64,000 nucleotides of DNA from Fonsecaea monophora (lineage: Eukaryota > Ascomycota > Eurotiomycetes > Chaetothyriales > Herpotrichiellaceae): positions 124,001-188,000 of the forward strand of contig NW_019173967.1 of the NCBI RefSeq assembly GCF_001642475.1, read 5' to 3'. How positions within the stretch are numbered: the first letter of the stretch is position 1; each line of letters opens with the position of its first letter. Position numbers and translations under genes: made by a program. This document shows positions 22,889 to 34,327 of this stretch, in pieces. The notes below the pieces were generated by a model that made no database searches, was not told the origin of the DNA, and saw nothing but the letters and a program-made list of their open reading frames with translations.

Positions 22889-23713
22889 CATGTATGATCT
22901 TGTTTCACTCTGCAACTAATTGTATTATGAAAAGAGAGTGGACATAAAAGGTTAGATAAAGATTGAACGAGTCTTCTTATACTATGGCAATAGCCAGATA
23001 GACACATCACGAGACATCCTACATGCACTGGACTGGTGTGCTACTTTATTGCTTCTGTCTGTCATACCATTAGAACAACTTGTATGACTTTTTGTTCAAA
23101 ATATACCCTCGAGAGGTAAAATTTTCTGATATCCCGTTTCGTTCTCTGAAGTAAGGTTGTCCTTCGGCCAAGTCTTGATTCACAGTACACGGTTATTTTA
23201 CAGGATGAGCCAAATAATACTCCTCCTGACAACTAGCACGACTTTCAACTTCTGCTCTGATCTTCAGCGAATTCAACCGCGGCTAACATCTGATGTTGAA
23301 GAACAACGAACAATACGAGTAACCAGACTGTCAAAGAGACAAGATAGCTTTCAGACTTTTCCACTCGTTATATTATTCGTCATATCCAAGCGCGAAGTGA
23401 AATAATTACCGCGTGCCAATCACCTAAATACCAGTCCCCGCACCTTCTCGGTGATTGGATTACGTCCTCGAGGTGTATCTGGCGGTTGCCAAGACTCTCG
23501 TTCCATGTTCGGTTTGTCAGCAACCGAGTCGTTGAGCGGTGGGTGAGCGGCACCCAAGCGGCACCTGAGCGGCTGTGTTTATGTGTCATGGACGATGACA
23601 GCAACCTCATCGCTTGGTAGCAGCTACTTTCCGTACATGCGCGGCTTCACTCTTGATAAGCCCATGACATTATCTAGGATCGAAGCCGCTAGTCCCTAAA
23701 AACGAGGCATACA
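22889..23713. other. Intergenic region between transporter and regulator
   Basis: AT-rich 3' region of the transporter gene and presumed promoter of the Zn2Cys6 gene. No gene is seen. Confidence 0.45.
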
Positions 23714-24859
23714 ATGTCCCTTCGCCGTAAATCGTGCGATGCTTGTTTCAAGGGCAAACGGAAGTGCGACCTTTCCTACCCTGTCTGCAAAAGATGCAAA
23801 GCGAGCCAAAGGCCTTGCCATTATAGTCATATGCCATTCAGGCGACAGAACGATACCATCAGGGGGGGATTCGACTCAATTGAAGATGAAGCCTTAGACG
23901 CAGCTGCGACAATCAGTCAGGCAGAGAACAGCTCACGAGATGGGGAGTCGTGGGGTGCGTTGAGCTTCAATATCAACCTACAAGAGGCCAGCTCCATGGA
24001 AGAGCTTCTGTTCCCTTGGATAGCACCCAATATTGTGGGAGACCTGGGTGAATTGAAACCCGTTTCTGACATAACCCAGAGCTTCAATTGGGTGACTGCG
24101 CAGATGAAAACCTACCCTCGTTTATTTGCTCGCCAGGCGGAGACGCCGTTTATTCACAAGTCGCTCTATCCAGATCTAAAACCCCGCTCGATTCGCGCAG
24201 CTCTGACAGTTTGTGCCGCCTCCGAGAATGTGGTTGAAGAAAATAAATCTATGCTCTTCCGCATCCTCGACGCCGAAGTCGTGGACTTGCTGCAACCTGG
24301 ATCAGGCTCGACGCCCACCCTGCTTGAGGATCTGGCAAAACTGCAGGCGATAGTGCTATATCAAATCATACGACTTTTCAATGGTGGCCTATCACAGCTT
24401 ACTGTCCTGGAACAGCAGGCTGATATGCTTAAAGCCCTGGCACTAGGGCTTCTTCAGCGGTCAGATGTTGAGCTTCGCGATGCACAGCCTGGCTGGGAGT
24501 CCTGGATCCTAGCAGAGAGCGTTCGACGAACTGTTCTACTGGTTTTCCTGGTCTACGGAGTTCGTTCAGTCTATCAGCACGGCGTTTGTCTCGAGCTCCC
24601 GACGTTGGTTCTTCTACCCGTTTCGACCCAAGCCGCGTTCTGGAATTCAAAGGCCAGCTACGTGGAACTTGGTGATCAGGCGGGGACGTTGAAATACAAT
24701 GATTTCAGCACGCTGTGGCTCGCTTCTCCACCTAGAGAGCTTCAGGCTTTTGAAAAATTACTTCTTGTATCTTGTAAAGGCATTGATCAGGTCCGAGCCC
24801 ACGGCGGTCTCGACCTGGCCAATCAAAATGTTCAACCAGGCATGAGTCAATCATACTGA
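23714..24859 (+). CDS. Zn2Cys6 transcription factor
   Basis: Single exon, 381 residues. The N-terminal binuclear cluster is complete: C8, C11, C18, C25, C28 and C35 in the CX2CX6CX6CX2CX6C pattern, with basic residues between (KGKRKC). The rest is helical and lacks a recognisable full-length middle homology region, giving a smaller protein than most of this class; the C-terminal half (EKLLLVSCKGIDQVR) resembles the short regulators found beside metabolic genes. A nuclear DNA-binding regulator is the expected role. It follows the MCT-like transporter on the same strand 0.8 kb downstream, so local regulation is possible. The stop at 24857-24859 is clean; I could not find a convincing extra exon. 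Confidence 0.86.
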   Translation: MSLRRKSCDACFKGKRKCDLSYPVCKRCKASQRPCHYSHMPFRRQNDTIRGGFDSIEDEALDAAATISQAENSSRDGESWGALSFNINLQEASSMEELLFPWIAPNIVGDLGELKPVSDITQSFNWVTAQMKTYPRLFARQAETPFIHKSLYPDLKPRSIRAALTVCAASENVVEENKSMLFRILDAEVVDLLQPGSGSTPTLLEDLAKLQAIVLYQIIRLFNGGLSQLTVLEQQADMLKALALGLLQRSDVELRDAQPGWESWILAESVRRTVLLVFLVYGVRSVYQHGVCLELPTLVLLPVSTQAAFWNSKASYVELGDQAGTLKYNDFSTLWLASPPRELQAFEKLLLVSCKGIDQVRAHGGLDLANQNVQPGMSQSY

Positions 24860-25401
24860 ACAACAGGAATTCGAATCTCCTGTCAACGATTGTTCGACAT
24901 TAGGAGAACATCTCTCTTTAGAGGGACCAGGGTGTTCCTTGGATGACACCGAGGCATTTTCAAATACCTCACCACTCATTTTTGTTTGCCCCTCTGAATC
25001 GCCCGCTTTCAAGAAACCCGCACCGCGCCGCACCCCAAAGTTGTACGAGTATGTATATTTGCGGGCAATTGTGGATGCGCCCCGCCCAATCCCGCACGCC
25101 GCCAGCGGGCTTCGTCAGCATCCTCGACAAGGTTCGTCACTCAGCCTTGCGGCCTTCATGCATTCACGTCAGTTGATTGTAAATGGACGACAATTTATTA
25201 AACACTTAAAAGGCGTGGTATGTACAGTATTAAATTTGTAGTCGTTGGATGGCTTCATCAATTCTTCCTCGTCTTCGATCTCTTTCTAGGTGAGTTTTAT
25301 CAATCCGCAGGTCTCGGTATAGCTTTTCGTTCTAGATCATTCCCTACCAATATTGGCTGACAACCAGACTTTGTAGGTTTCTCTCGAGCGGATCATCCAA
25401 G
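24860..25401. other. Intergenic region
   Basis: Leads from the Zn2Cys6 gene to the ABM-like gene. An open frame at 24939-25241 has no recognisable domain, and I do not call it a gene. Confidence 0.4.
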
Positions 25402-26313
25402 ATGCCCATCACCGAACTCATATTCCCAACGTACAAGCTTGATGCCGAGTCTCTTACGGCTTTGAAGACCAATGAATCCCACATCTTCTCGCACCTTACA
25501 AACGTCAATGGTCTCCAAGCCGCCTTCAACGGGCAAATCCTCGAACATAATGGATCTCCAGTTGATCCAAAGAACGTCAGAACATTGCTGGTTTTAGGTA
25601 GGAAGAGACTTCAAGTTTCCCTCTCTATTATTTCCTTGGAATTTTTGAATTGTTCCGAACTACATTTTGGTAGGAAGCATCTGATTGACGGAATACATGG
25701 CGGTTACGTACGATAGATTGGGTTGACTCAGCGTCCTTCGATGCTTTCTATCCCAAGTCCGAAAAGTTCCAGGCCTTCATTAATTCGGTGAAGCCTTTCG
25801 TCGCAGCTCCTGCCGTGCCGGAACTCTACGAACAGCAAGAACGATCCATCGCCTGTACGTCGACGAATGTTACACAGATATTTAAGTCAACAACAAGCGA
25901 CACAATAGAAAAGGCGTGGGAACAGCTGAAGAGCTCGATTCGAGATCAATACTCGATTGCAGATGCGCCAGCCTTTTACCATGCGACTGGAATCAAGAAC
26001 GATCAGGGCAAATTTCTAGGGTTGATCGGGTGGCAGAATCTTCAGGTGAGCAAACACCCACGGGACCTGAACTAAGTAAAACTCTGTTCAACCAACTATT
26101 TTTTTTTTTTACAACACTCCGGGTCAACAGAGAGACAGACACATCCGTCGGTCAATATTGTGCTTTCCGGACAGTGCTGGGCTGACTCACGAGAATATTC
26201 AGGAATATGAACGTGTTGGAAAGACCAGCGCCGTAATGGCGCGCATCCACGAACTGAGCAACGAGGCTGGCGGAGAGGTGGAGAATCTCGTGGTGCAACT
26301 GGGCCAAATCTAG
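25402..26313 (+). CDS. Predicted dimeric alpha/beta-barrel (ABM-like) protein
   Basis: Exons 25402-25597, 25717-26045 and 26203-26313 give 211 residues. Two similar halves are visible, each with a strand, a helix and a VLDW or IGWQ strand: ELIFPTYKLDAESL...LLVLDWVDSASFDAFYP, and AFYHATGIKNDQGKFLGLIGWQNLQEYER. This pattern recalls fungal antibiotic-biosynthesis-monooxygenase-like proteins, which carry two ferredoxin-like halves. No signal peptide or membrane segment is present. The second intron (157 nt) contains a run of 12 T at 26099-26110. The family call comes from the strand pattern rather than a clear motif, and no enzymatic activity is assigned. Confidence 0.65.
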
Positions 26314-27399
26314 AATAGGGAGTCGAGGGCGGCGGCGGCTCACAGCATTCTCGACAGGTACACGGGCTGAAGAGCAGCCACATGCCAGCCAAAGTCATGG
26401 CGAGGTTGTGGGTGAGGTGTTGGTGAAGGGGTATTTTTGCACGTCAAGTATATAGTACCGAAAACCTCTCTACTCTTGATTGTTGTTGCAGAGATAGATA
26501 TCTATTAATAACAGCCTTACTCCTCAGGTGTTACAATCCCAGCCCATACCAGGCCAATTCCGAGCCTTGGTTGATTTGCTGTCTAATGGTTCGTTTCCCG
26601 GTTTGCTCCGACAGGGATTATGTATATTCCAATCTGCAAAGAAACATCACTTCTAGACTTGTTAGAGGAAATCAATGGTTCTCTTTCTCTTGAAGTACTT
26701 CCGCTTAACCTTGGTTGAGATGCAATGTCTCGTGGACAATCACTATGATGTATATTCCCTTTATTCTGATCATGTGAGAAATGGAGACATGACTCTCTGG
26801 ATGTGAAGCACGTTGTGGCCTTCCAATAAAATTCTTCTTCTTATGTCGCTGTATCCCAGACTTTCCGCTACACGCTTCAGGTCTCTCATGCCATCCAAGT
26901 AGCTCACCCTGCCCGCCAGTGCGACAGCCTCTAGTACGTCTCTGAGAAGGATTTAGAAGCTGACCTCTCGACACAAGCCTAATCGGAGGAATGAGCGGCC
27001 AGTTCGGTGTATGGCACCCTGGAGAGTGACAGGCTTAGAAAACCCCAATGGTGTAGACATATTCCTAGCCATATCCGGCCCGTAAGAGTAGCGAATCAAA
27101 GACACCAGACTTCCAAGGTACTTCATCAGGAACCCTGAAACCGAAAATGCCCATATTGTGTTTGTGGGGGAGGGGGAGGGACGAGCCTGAATGACCCTGA
27201 AAATCCTCCCTGCCAAATCAGGCTAGTACTACCTAACCATGTCAGCCAAAACGGATGCTCAACATATCGAGGTATACAAGTTAAATCCGCAGCGCGGGCA
27301 AGGATCCGGAGTTATCTGGGGTGAATACCCCGGACGATGGTCTATCTGCCTATCGAGTAGATCCGGCTCCTTCGATGATCCACTGAGCTGCCTCGGAGA
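26314..27399. other. Gene-poor region
   Basis: About 1.1 kb without a supported gene. Minus-strand open frames at 26705-26974 and 26953-27216 have no recognisable motif. It may be decayed sequence belonging to the HET relic that follows. Confidence 0.4.
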
Positions 27400-27700
27400 A
27401 AGTGTACTAATCCGCACTGAGGCCACCAGCAAAGACCGTGATTTTTCGAGCAGCAACAACTTCTTGTAGAACCCAAACTCGCGTGAACCAGGGACTTCGA
27501 AGCAAAGCATACAGACGATGAGAGTCTCTGTAACGCATGCTGCCAATTTCATCTTGATGACGCTGATGCTCACGGTAATCCTTTACCACGTTTCCGCGAC
27601 CGAGATGCGTGGCAAAGCGTGCAGCAGTTGGTGAGGCTCTGGCATGAGCAACGCGAGCCACTGTGCAGGTGCCTCGTGATTCTTTGTATGATCTCCGTGT
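27400..27700 (-). pseudogene. HET-domain (heterokaryon incompatibility) remnant
   Basis: The minus-strand frame ending at 27407 contains LLRSPWFTRVWVLQEVVAAR followed by KITVFAGG, a strong match to the core of the fungal HET domain, whose hallmark is a WF-R-W-QE segment before a small-residue strand. The open frame is only about 85 codons and lacks the usual N-terminal strands and C-terminal extension. The sequence on both sides is in other frames or interrupted by stops. I call it a decayed fragment of a HET-domain gene. The true borders are unclear and could reach 27842. Confidence 0.6.
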
Positions 27701-28636
27701 AGTAGTTTAGCACGGCCCATCTGCTAGAACATCTCCATGTAACAAGTTGTGGATAGAGCACGCTGAGCAGTTCCGATCGAGCTCTGCTTTTTGGGGCTCC
27801 GAGATCAGATTGTGTTGATTGCTGGACGACCATCATGGTCATATAATTGAAGTCAGGTCTGCCGGCGGTGTTTACCTATGATGTCAAATCCCAGAATCGT
27901 GTTATATGCTGGAGTATTTGTGCTATTGTTACTCTTCTCTAAAGATACACAGTCACTTTCGATCGATCTTGCGTTGGCCCTTTGCTCCGTTACAGGTCGT
28001 CAAGACATGAGCAGGTCAGGGCAGTCTGCATCATGGGGAGGCTGAATGCACTCCAAGGTAAGTAGGGGTTCATAATGAGGTGGTGGCAGAAACAGGGTTG
28101 CCCGTGGTCGCAGTGTCAGCGCCCGACATGTGATTTCAACTTCAGAAGGACCGCCGAGTGGCGCCGCTACCTCCCCACCGGCGATGAAGTCGACTGTGGC
28201 ATGGGATGTCAATGTCAATATATGGAGCACCTATATGTCAGCCTTCTGATGAGAATGTAGTCCATACGGAGTCACGTCAATGCCCGCGGATTTTTTTATG
28301 TTGACAATTATGCAGACCGGAGCCGGAGATTTAGGGCACTTAGCGAGTTCACTGGCACTTTAATGGCTAGCTTCTAATTAAGAGGCATAGACTGGTCACT
28401 TATAACACACATATTAATGCCAATGGACAAAGCTAACACGGCACTAAACAGGTCTAATCCGGCCTAATAAGGCCTATTCAGGCCACCCGCCCACCTCGGT
28501 CCTTTTCCCACCACCGGAGCCCGTTACTGAAGATGCCTAGTTGTACAAGTACCTGCAACACTGCTTCTTCACAGGCAGCTATGCCGCCCTGTATCTCCAT
28601 CAAAAGGAAACGGAATCTCAAAGCCAGCATCCGACC
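27701..28636. other. Gene-poor region and promoter of the reductase gene
   Basis: No gene is supported. Near 28450-28485 a short stretch repeats AGGCCTA/GGCCTAAT-like units; this may be a simple sequence expansion in the promoter of the gene at 28637. Confidence 0.4.
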
Positions 28637-29511
28637 ATGAAGCTCGTCATATCTGGAGCGACGGGATTCGTCGCCACGGAGCTGATCCGCCAAAGCCTCA
28701 GCAACTCCAGCATAACTTCGGTGGTGGCCTTGGCCCGTCGACCTGTCACGGTGCCCGACAACCTTGGCCCTGAGGCAGACACGTCCAAATTGAAGACTGT
28801 GGTCCTCGAGGACTTTTCAAAGTACCCGGACGATGTGAGGAAGCAATTGGAGAATGCGGATGCTTGTATTTGGTCCGTCTCTCCTGTCTATCCGTGCTTC
28901 GATGGACCCCAGCGGTTCAAATAAACGTGGGGACGGGGGCTAAAAGTCCAGATTCAGGACCCTCGCCATCACTCCCAGCAAGTCCAAAAGCATGCCGTGG
29001 GACGAAGTATACCGAGTTTGCCACGAATACACAATGGCCGGACTCAAGACGACGTTCGAGTCGTCCAAGGTTGCGAGCAAATCGACCCCGTTCCGTTTCC
29101 TGTACATGAGCGGCACTGCCGCTGAACGAGACCCGACCAAAACCCCCCGGTTCATGCCCAAATACTCCTTGATGCGGGTAAGTTCCTGACAATTTGACAC
29201 CACAGACCGCCGAAGGCATCTGACTCCTGCGACAGGGCGAGACTGAGAACCAAGTCCTGGCGTTCGCATCCTCACATCCTGGCAAGATCGAGGCTACCGT
29301 CGCGAAACCGGGACTGATCACGCAACCGGGGAGTATATACCACTGGCTGCGCTCCACTTTACTCTGGTATGTAATTTCTCTGCCCAGCATAAGTGTCGTG
29401 GAAATTGCGGCTGCCATGTTGGATCAAGTGGTGAATGGGTTTGAGAAGGATCCTTTAATGAACGAGGACTTGGTCAGAATTGGACAACGTGTGCTGCAGG
29501 AGAGTAGTTGA
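28637..29511 (+). CDS. NAD(P)-binding Rossmann-fold protein (atypical SDR/NmrA-like)
   Basis: Exons 28637-28872, 28958-29177 and 29236-29511 give 243 residues. The N-terminus MKLVISGATGFVATEL is a Rossmann nucleotide-binding motif of the GxTGxxG type, as in NAD-dependent epimerase or NmrA-like proteins. Later YTMAGLKTTFES replaces the usual active-site region, FLYMSGTAAERDP is a central strand, and KIEATVAKPGLIT is typical of atypical SDRs related to NAD(P)H-binding proteins. The first intron uses a non-consensus GTCCGT donor, chosen because it restores frame and sequence continuity. A hydrophobic segment near residue 195 (YVISLPSISVVEIAAAM) could touch a membrane. Substrate unknown. Confidence 0.78.
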
Positions 29512-29869
29512 GGAACTTCAATGCAAACGGGGGCTTATTGAGCCGACCGTGTAGAGAGGCAAGCAGATTGGGGGTTGCATATTATGGGTTCTGAACCTTT
29601 GCGTTTCACGCATTTCGGCATGGCATTTGGCAGAAGGCAGGAAACGAATGCAAGCCGGAAAAATTGGAGGGGCGCTGCTGTGTTCCAAATTCGATATTGC
29701 CAGATGCGTGAGCACTCTGTGCGACGACACCCACAAGGTATCAAGTCCTTCATATCAAAATGCCTGTGCCGGTTGCCCGTGCCAGCCCAGCCGACGCCTC
29801 ACAATGCACTTTTGAACCCTCCCAGAAGCCCCTAAACTCCGCGCTTGTCAGATCCAGTCTTCATGATCA
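29512..29869. other. Convergent intergenic region
   Basis: Between the 3' ends of the reductase gene (plus) and RPB5 (minus). Nothing recognised. Confidence 0.5.
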
Positions 29870-30696
29870 CTAGAACACCCATCGGTAACTAGCATATCTT
29901 CCCGCGGTTTCGCTTTTCCTGATGATCTTAACAACGTTCCCTCTCTTTAAGCCCAAATATTTGGCTACAGGGTCGCTGAATTGGATTCGAGGCAATTGCG
30001 TCTCCTTCAAACGGTACCTATCCAGAAGCACTTTCTTCTCTTCTGCGCTCAACAGTACATGTTTGGGCACTAATTCATGTCTTGTAATGTTGACGAGAAG
30101 GTCCTGCTCCTGGAACCATTCAGCGGTAATTCCTCGTTCGGTAAGTGGCTCGAAGGCGCGTAGGGCAGCAGCCGTCACTGGTCCAATGGTAATGAAAATC
30201 CCCGTGGTAAACTTGTTCGCATCAAGGTGCTGGGCAAATGCGCGTAGATGTTTGATGCCAATGGTAGTTTCAGGACTGAATTCGACCCAAATCGTGCCGG
30301 CTGTCGTTTGAGGGTTCGGATTCGATTTCGTGGCCCGGGGTGTGTCGCGCTTGATCATCTCTTCCGTAGGGACAGCTTGGAGTTTCATGAGCCTCCTCCT
30401 ATCAAATGTAAGAATCAGAAGTAAAGTCGTCTAGAATCCATCTCGACTCACTCGGCATAACCGCTTTGAGGATCGCCGAACTTGCGCTGAAACTGATCGC
30501 GCGAGATTTTTAACTCATCCTCTGCGATTGCGTAGCCCTAGAAACAATGTCAGCTGCAGCAAGACGGCGTGGAGGAACTCTGGTCCTTCCGTACCCTGTC
30601 GACGAGCATCTCCAACACTGTCCTCCATGTCCGCCACAATCTAGTTACCTCCTTCTCAGCTTCGACTGAAAGTTTGGGCCTGTCATCGAGATCCAT
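29870..30696 (-). CDS. RPB5: RNA polymerase subunit RPABC1 (Rpb5)
   Basis: Shared subunit of RNA polymerases I, II and III. Minus-strand exons 30696-30595, 30537-30452 and 30398-29870 give 238 residues. The N-terminal jaw domain starts MDLDDRPKL and includes LWRTWRTVLEMLVDRGY. The C-terminal assembly domain is nearly invariant: ITRHELVPKHVLLS, then RYRLKETQLPRIQ, DPVAKYLGLKRGNVVKI and a final KSETAGRYASYR. The protein is about 20 residues longer than the yeast one, through a Pro/Asn/Lys-rich insert around residues 75-95. Introns are GT-AG, the first 57 nt and the second 53 nt. The gene is unmistakable. Confidence 0.96.
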
Positions 30697-31168
30697 TTTG
30701 AGGGCGCTAATTGGGTGACAGGAAAAGCGTTACAGAGCAGAGACGTGTTCCTAAAAGTGGCTGCTTTCGTGGATGTTTTAGTAGATGCACGACCGCAGGC
30801 TGAGGAAAAATTCTGGATAAACCTCGGCGGTACATGAGTTACTCGGATAATAGATTCGCCGTTCCGTGGGAATTGACTCTTTTGACTCCTGACCAACACC
30901 CACCCAACACCCACCCAACACCCTCAGGAGCGTCTAGCAGGACGCTTGTAATAAGGCTGCAGACCAAGCAGCAACAAGGCCTGGAAGGAAGTCGTATGTA
31001 CTTAGATGCAAGATACCATAAGTTTGGTTCACTACAGCAAGATTGGTCCATTAATTGATGCTACTCCCATTCGTATTGAAAACTATCTCTGGCAGACTTC
31101 AAGGATGTTCATAACCCGACGAATATGCAGACTCGGTGTCCAACATGTCGCTGCGCCCCTGCTCTGGC
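30697..31168. other. RPB5 upstream region with 11-bp tandem repeat
   Basis: Presumed promoter of RPB5 and 3' region of the small gene on the same strand. Includes 2.9 copies of CCAACACCCAC at 30893-30923. Confidence 0.5.
30893..30923. repeat. 11-bp tandem repeat, about 2.9 copies
   Basis: CCAACACCCAC at 30893-30903 and 30904-30914, then a partial copy to 30923. Lies about 200 bp upstream of the RPB5 start. Confidence 0.75.
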
Positions 31169-31552
31169 TTATTGATTTAGTACGCCTTGATCTCTCAATT
31201 CCTGGATCGCGTCTGCAGCCCATTCTCCACATCTTCTGACTGGTTTTGTTGGGTTGAGCTTCTGTCCTTTGAGATTCAACTGACGTCCAGGGACTGCGAT
31301 TTCTCGGCAGATAAGTTCAACTCGTTCATAGTCGGATTGCTTCACATGACCGATGTCTCGCTTCTCGTGAAATTCGGCCCGGTCATCAGGGCGCGTTGCA
31401 CTCTTGTGTTCGTATGTCATGCCCATCAGGATGTTGCCAGTGACGTGATAGGTGTGGCCCGAGCCGGTGCCGTTCTCATGGGTCTCGACGAAGATGGCTT
31501 CGTGGTCGCGCGCGCCATGAGTGTAGACATGGAAGACGCGATAGGTTGCCAT
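31169..31552 (-). CDS. Small conserved-looking protein of unknown function
   Basis: Single exon, 127 residues, with ATG at 31552. MATYRVFHVYTHGARDHEAIFVETHE is followed by a GSGHTYHVTGNILMGM strand and a C-terminal NPTKPVRRCGEWAADAI segment. The pattern of a His/Tyr-rich N-terminal sheet, a central G-rich loop and an RRCGEW end looks like a real compact domain seen in small fungal proteins of unknown function; I cannot name the family. No signal peptide or membrane segment. It is transcribed divergently from BFR1. Confidence 0.65.
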   Translation of the reverse strand: MATYRVFHVYTHGARDHEAIFVETHENGTGSGHTYHVTGNILMGMTYEHKSATRPDDRAEFHEKRDIGHVKQSDYERVELICREIAVPGRQLNLKGQKLNPTKPVRRCGEWAADAIQELRDQGVLNQ

Positions 31553-32683
31553 GACTGGAATGTGAATGGTGTCAGGAGAGTTTGTTTATTTGATTATGTG
31601 AAGACGGTGCTAGCTCTCGAAGGCTTTGTGATTGCAGATACCACGAGACCGACTAGGGAAGGAGAAAGGTCAAAAAGACTCATGGAGTAGAAAATAAAGG
31701 CAAAATAAAGGCAGTGCAGGCCAAACACGACTCGTCAGTGATGTATTACCTTGGCGGTGCTTTTGTATTTTTAGGGATTGTTGCAGCAGCGAAGAAGAAT
31801 TGTCGAACTATGGCGAGTTTCAAGCAAGGAGAACGCCTGGTTCAGCATTGTATATGAGGCTGGGCTGGGTTACCCTTCCTTTACCTTCCCTTTAGGCTAA
31901 GCAGAACGCTCAGTTGGTTAGTTTGCTCACCATGCAGTTCCCCGGTATCTAGCCTGTGCAATTCCCCTATAAGCGCTGAAGTATGTTGCTGAAGTGTTTC
32001 GCTGGAATATCTCTCCTGGAAAACAATGTGGAGGGAGCAGAGTTATGGGTATTGCTTCTGTGGTCCCTGTGGTTCCTGTGGTTCACTTTTGTTGACAACT
32101 CATGAAGCTTCTCCATCAAAGTATGGTTGATCATGGATACGCTACAACAAGCTGATGATGGGTTGTTCTTCAGCCATCGGACAGGTCTACAATGCACCGG
32201 AGCCGCTTATGTAGTGGACCACAGATATCGGAGTGCAACTACTTGCAGCTCCAGCATTCTGGTCCACCGCAGCGACTACGGCGAGCTTGAAGAATGCCTA
32301 AACGAATTCTATCCGGCTGACCACAGGCCGCAAAACGCCATTCACAGTCCCACACGAAATTCCCAAGATAATTTTACTCCACACCGACTTGAATCGACAC
32401 CAACCCGCAACTGCGACTCGAGGCGAGCCCTCACTTCATTCTCATTCTCATCACTAGTAACCTTGCCACTCTGTCTCGACCGCAAGACTCTTCACATTCA
32501 CTCTGTGTCACTCTGTTGTCACCTAAGAAGACTCTGGCTTTCACGTGCTCCTCACTGAGTCCTTCTCTTCACCTGCCACGACCTAGCATGGATTAGAAGA
32601 ATATATATTAACCTCGACCATCTCTACCACGACCTGTCCCTTCGGTAACTTACTTTTGGTATCTGCGACCACTGTCATCAAAA
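31553..32683. other. Divergent region between the small gene and BFR1
   Basis: About 1.1 kb of promoter-like sequence with a pyrimidine-rich leader before BFR1. I see no gene. Confidence 0.5.
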
Positions 32684-34327
32684 ATGGCCAACGTCGACGC
32701 TTCTGCTGCCGCCGATGGCGCTCACAAGCGTCCTGAGAAGCCCGACGAAGCCAAGTTCAAGGAAGCCCTTGCAAAGGCCGAAAAAGACCACGAGGCTGCC
32801 CAAGCTCGCTTCGTATGTCTCTTCACTCAACTAATGGAACATGAGAAACCTTAGCTGACACTTGACAGAATGCTATCCGAGCCAAGCTAGACAGCGCCCG
32901 TCCTGGAAAATCCACTCCCGCCAACGATCGCTTCAAGGAATTGGTCGACGAACAAAAATCCATCCGTCAGAAGCAGCAGGAACACAAGGCCGCCAAGGCT
33001 GGACAACAGGAAAAGTTCAACCAGAACGATGCTTTGATCAAGAAGCTGTTCGCTGAACAAAAGGAAGCTCGCAGCCGTGCTGGATTCAAAAGTCCCGAGG
33101 AGATCGATGCCAAAATTGACAGCATCACAAAGCAAGTCGACTCCGGCCATATGAAACTGGTTGACGAAAAGAAGGCTCTTGCCGAGATCTCGGCTCTTCG
33201 CCGCCAAAAGAAAGGCTTTGTGGGCTTGGACGACTTGCAAAAGAAGATCGACGAGAAAAAGGCGGAGAATGCTGAACTAAAGAAATCGTTCGACAACCCC
33301 GAGTCCCGAGCGCTCTCCCAAAAGTTTGAAGACAACCAGAAAGAGCTCGATGAAATCAAGGCTGCACGCGAAGATACCAATAAGAACTACGACACCTTGA
33401 AGGCTGAGCGAGACCGCCTGTACGAGGAGCAGCAAGCGACTTACGCCGCCATCAGGAAGGTCAAGGATGACTATTATGCCCAGAGGAAAGCTTACAAGGA
33501 GTATGAAGACACGGTCTACCAGCAACGGCGAGAACGACAAAAGGCCGAGCGCGAGGCGTACGAGAAGGAAAAACGCCGTCGCATCGCCGAGCAGAAGCTC
33601 GAAGAAGCCTCCGAGCCAGCATTCCTGGATCAAATCCGCACTGCCGAAGGCCTGATCCGCCACTTTGACCCGAACCATCAGAATGATGAAGGCGACAAAG
33701 GACCTGGTCAGTTTGCTGCTACTGCCCAGCGAACTGTTGATGAGTCTGGCTTCAAGGGCATGAAGGTGATGAGGAAGGAAGACGAGGACTTCTTCGTTGG
33801 TAGTGGTGGCAAGAAGAAGGGCAAGGGCAAGAAAGGCGCTGCTGCCCCCGCCGACTCTGGCAAGCTCAATATGAACATCGGTATCATTGAAGAGCTAGCC
33901 AAAGTTGGGGTCGACCCTCCAAGCACCCAGGCCGATGTTCCTGGTGTGGTTGAGAAACTCAAAGAGAAACTGGCCGCCTGGAAGAAGGACCAGGACACAC
34001 AAACCCAAAAGGTGAGGTTAATACCGTTTTGACTATTTGACAGCCCTGCTGACTTGCTGCTCCAAGAACATCGAAAAAGCCAAGAAAGAGATCGAGAAGC
34101 TCGAACAAGAAGCACTCGATGCATCCAACGCTCCGTCAACAAGTGCCCGAAGTGGTCGTTACAACCACGCAAAGAAAGTGGCGTCAAAGGATGTGGGCGT
34201 AAACGGACCTGTCTCTGCTGATGGTGAGCTAGCTCAAGAGAAAGACGCAGTTGCCGATGTGGCCAAGGAGCTGCAGGAAGCGAAGATCGAGGACAAGGAG
34301 AATGAGGCGGCCGAAGCCACACAGTGA
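32684..34327 (+). CDS. BFR1: Nuclear segregation / mRNP protein Bfr1
   Basis: Exons 32684-32812, 32869-34011 and 34067-34327 give 510 residues, close to yeast Bfr1 (470). Bfr1 is a cytosolic protein bound to polysome-mRNP complexes at the ER, linked to secretion and chromosome segregation. The protein is almost entirely coiled coil: a long run of K/E/Q heptads from about 25 to 270 (for example RFKELVDEQKSIRQKQQEH), a conserved AFLDQIRTAEGLIRHFDPN after it, then a basic KKKGKGKKG linker and a further helical segment before an acidic tail. Splice junctions preserve the frame. Confidence 0.88.
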
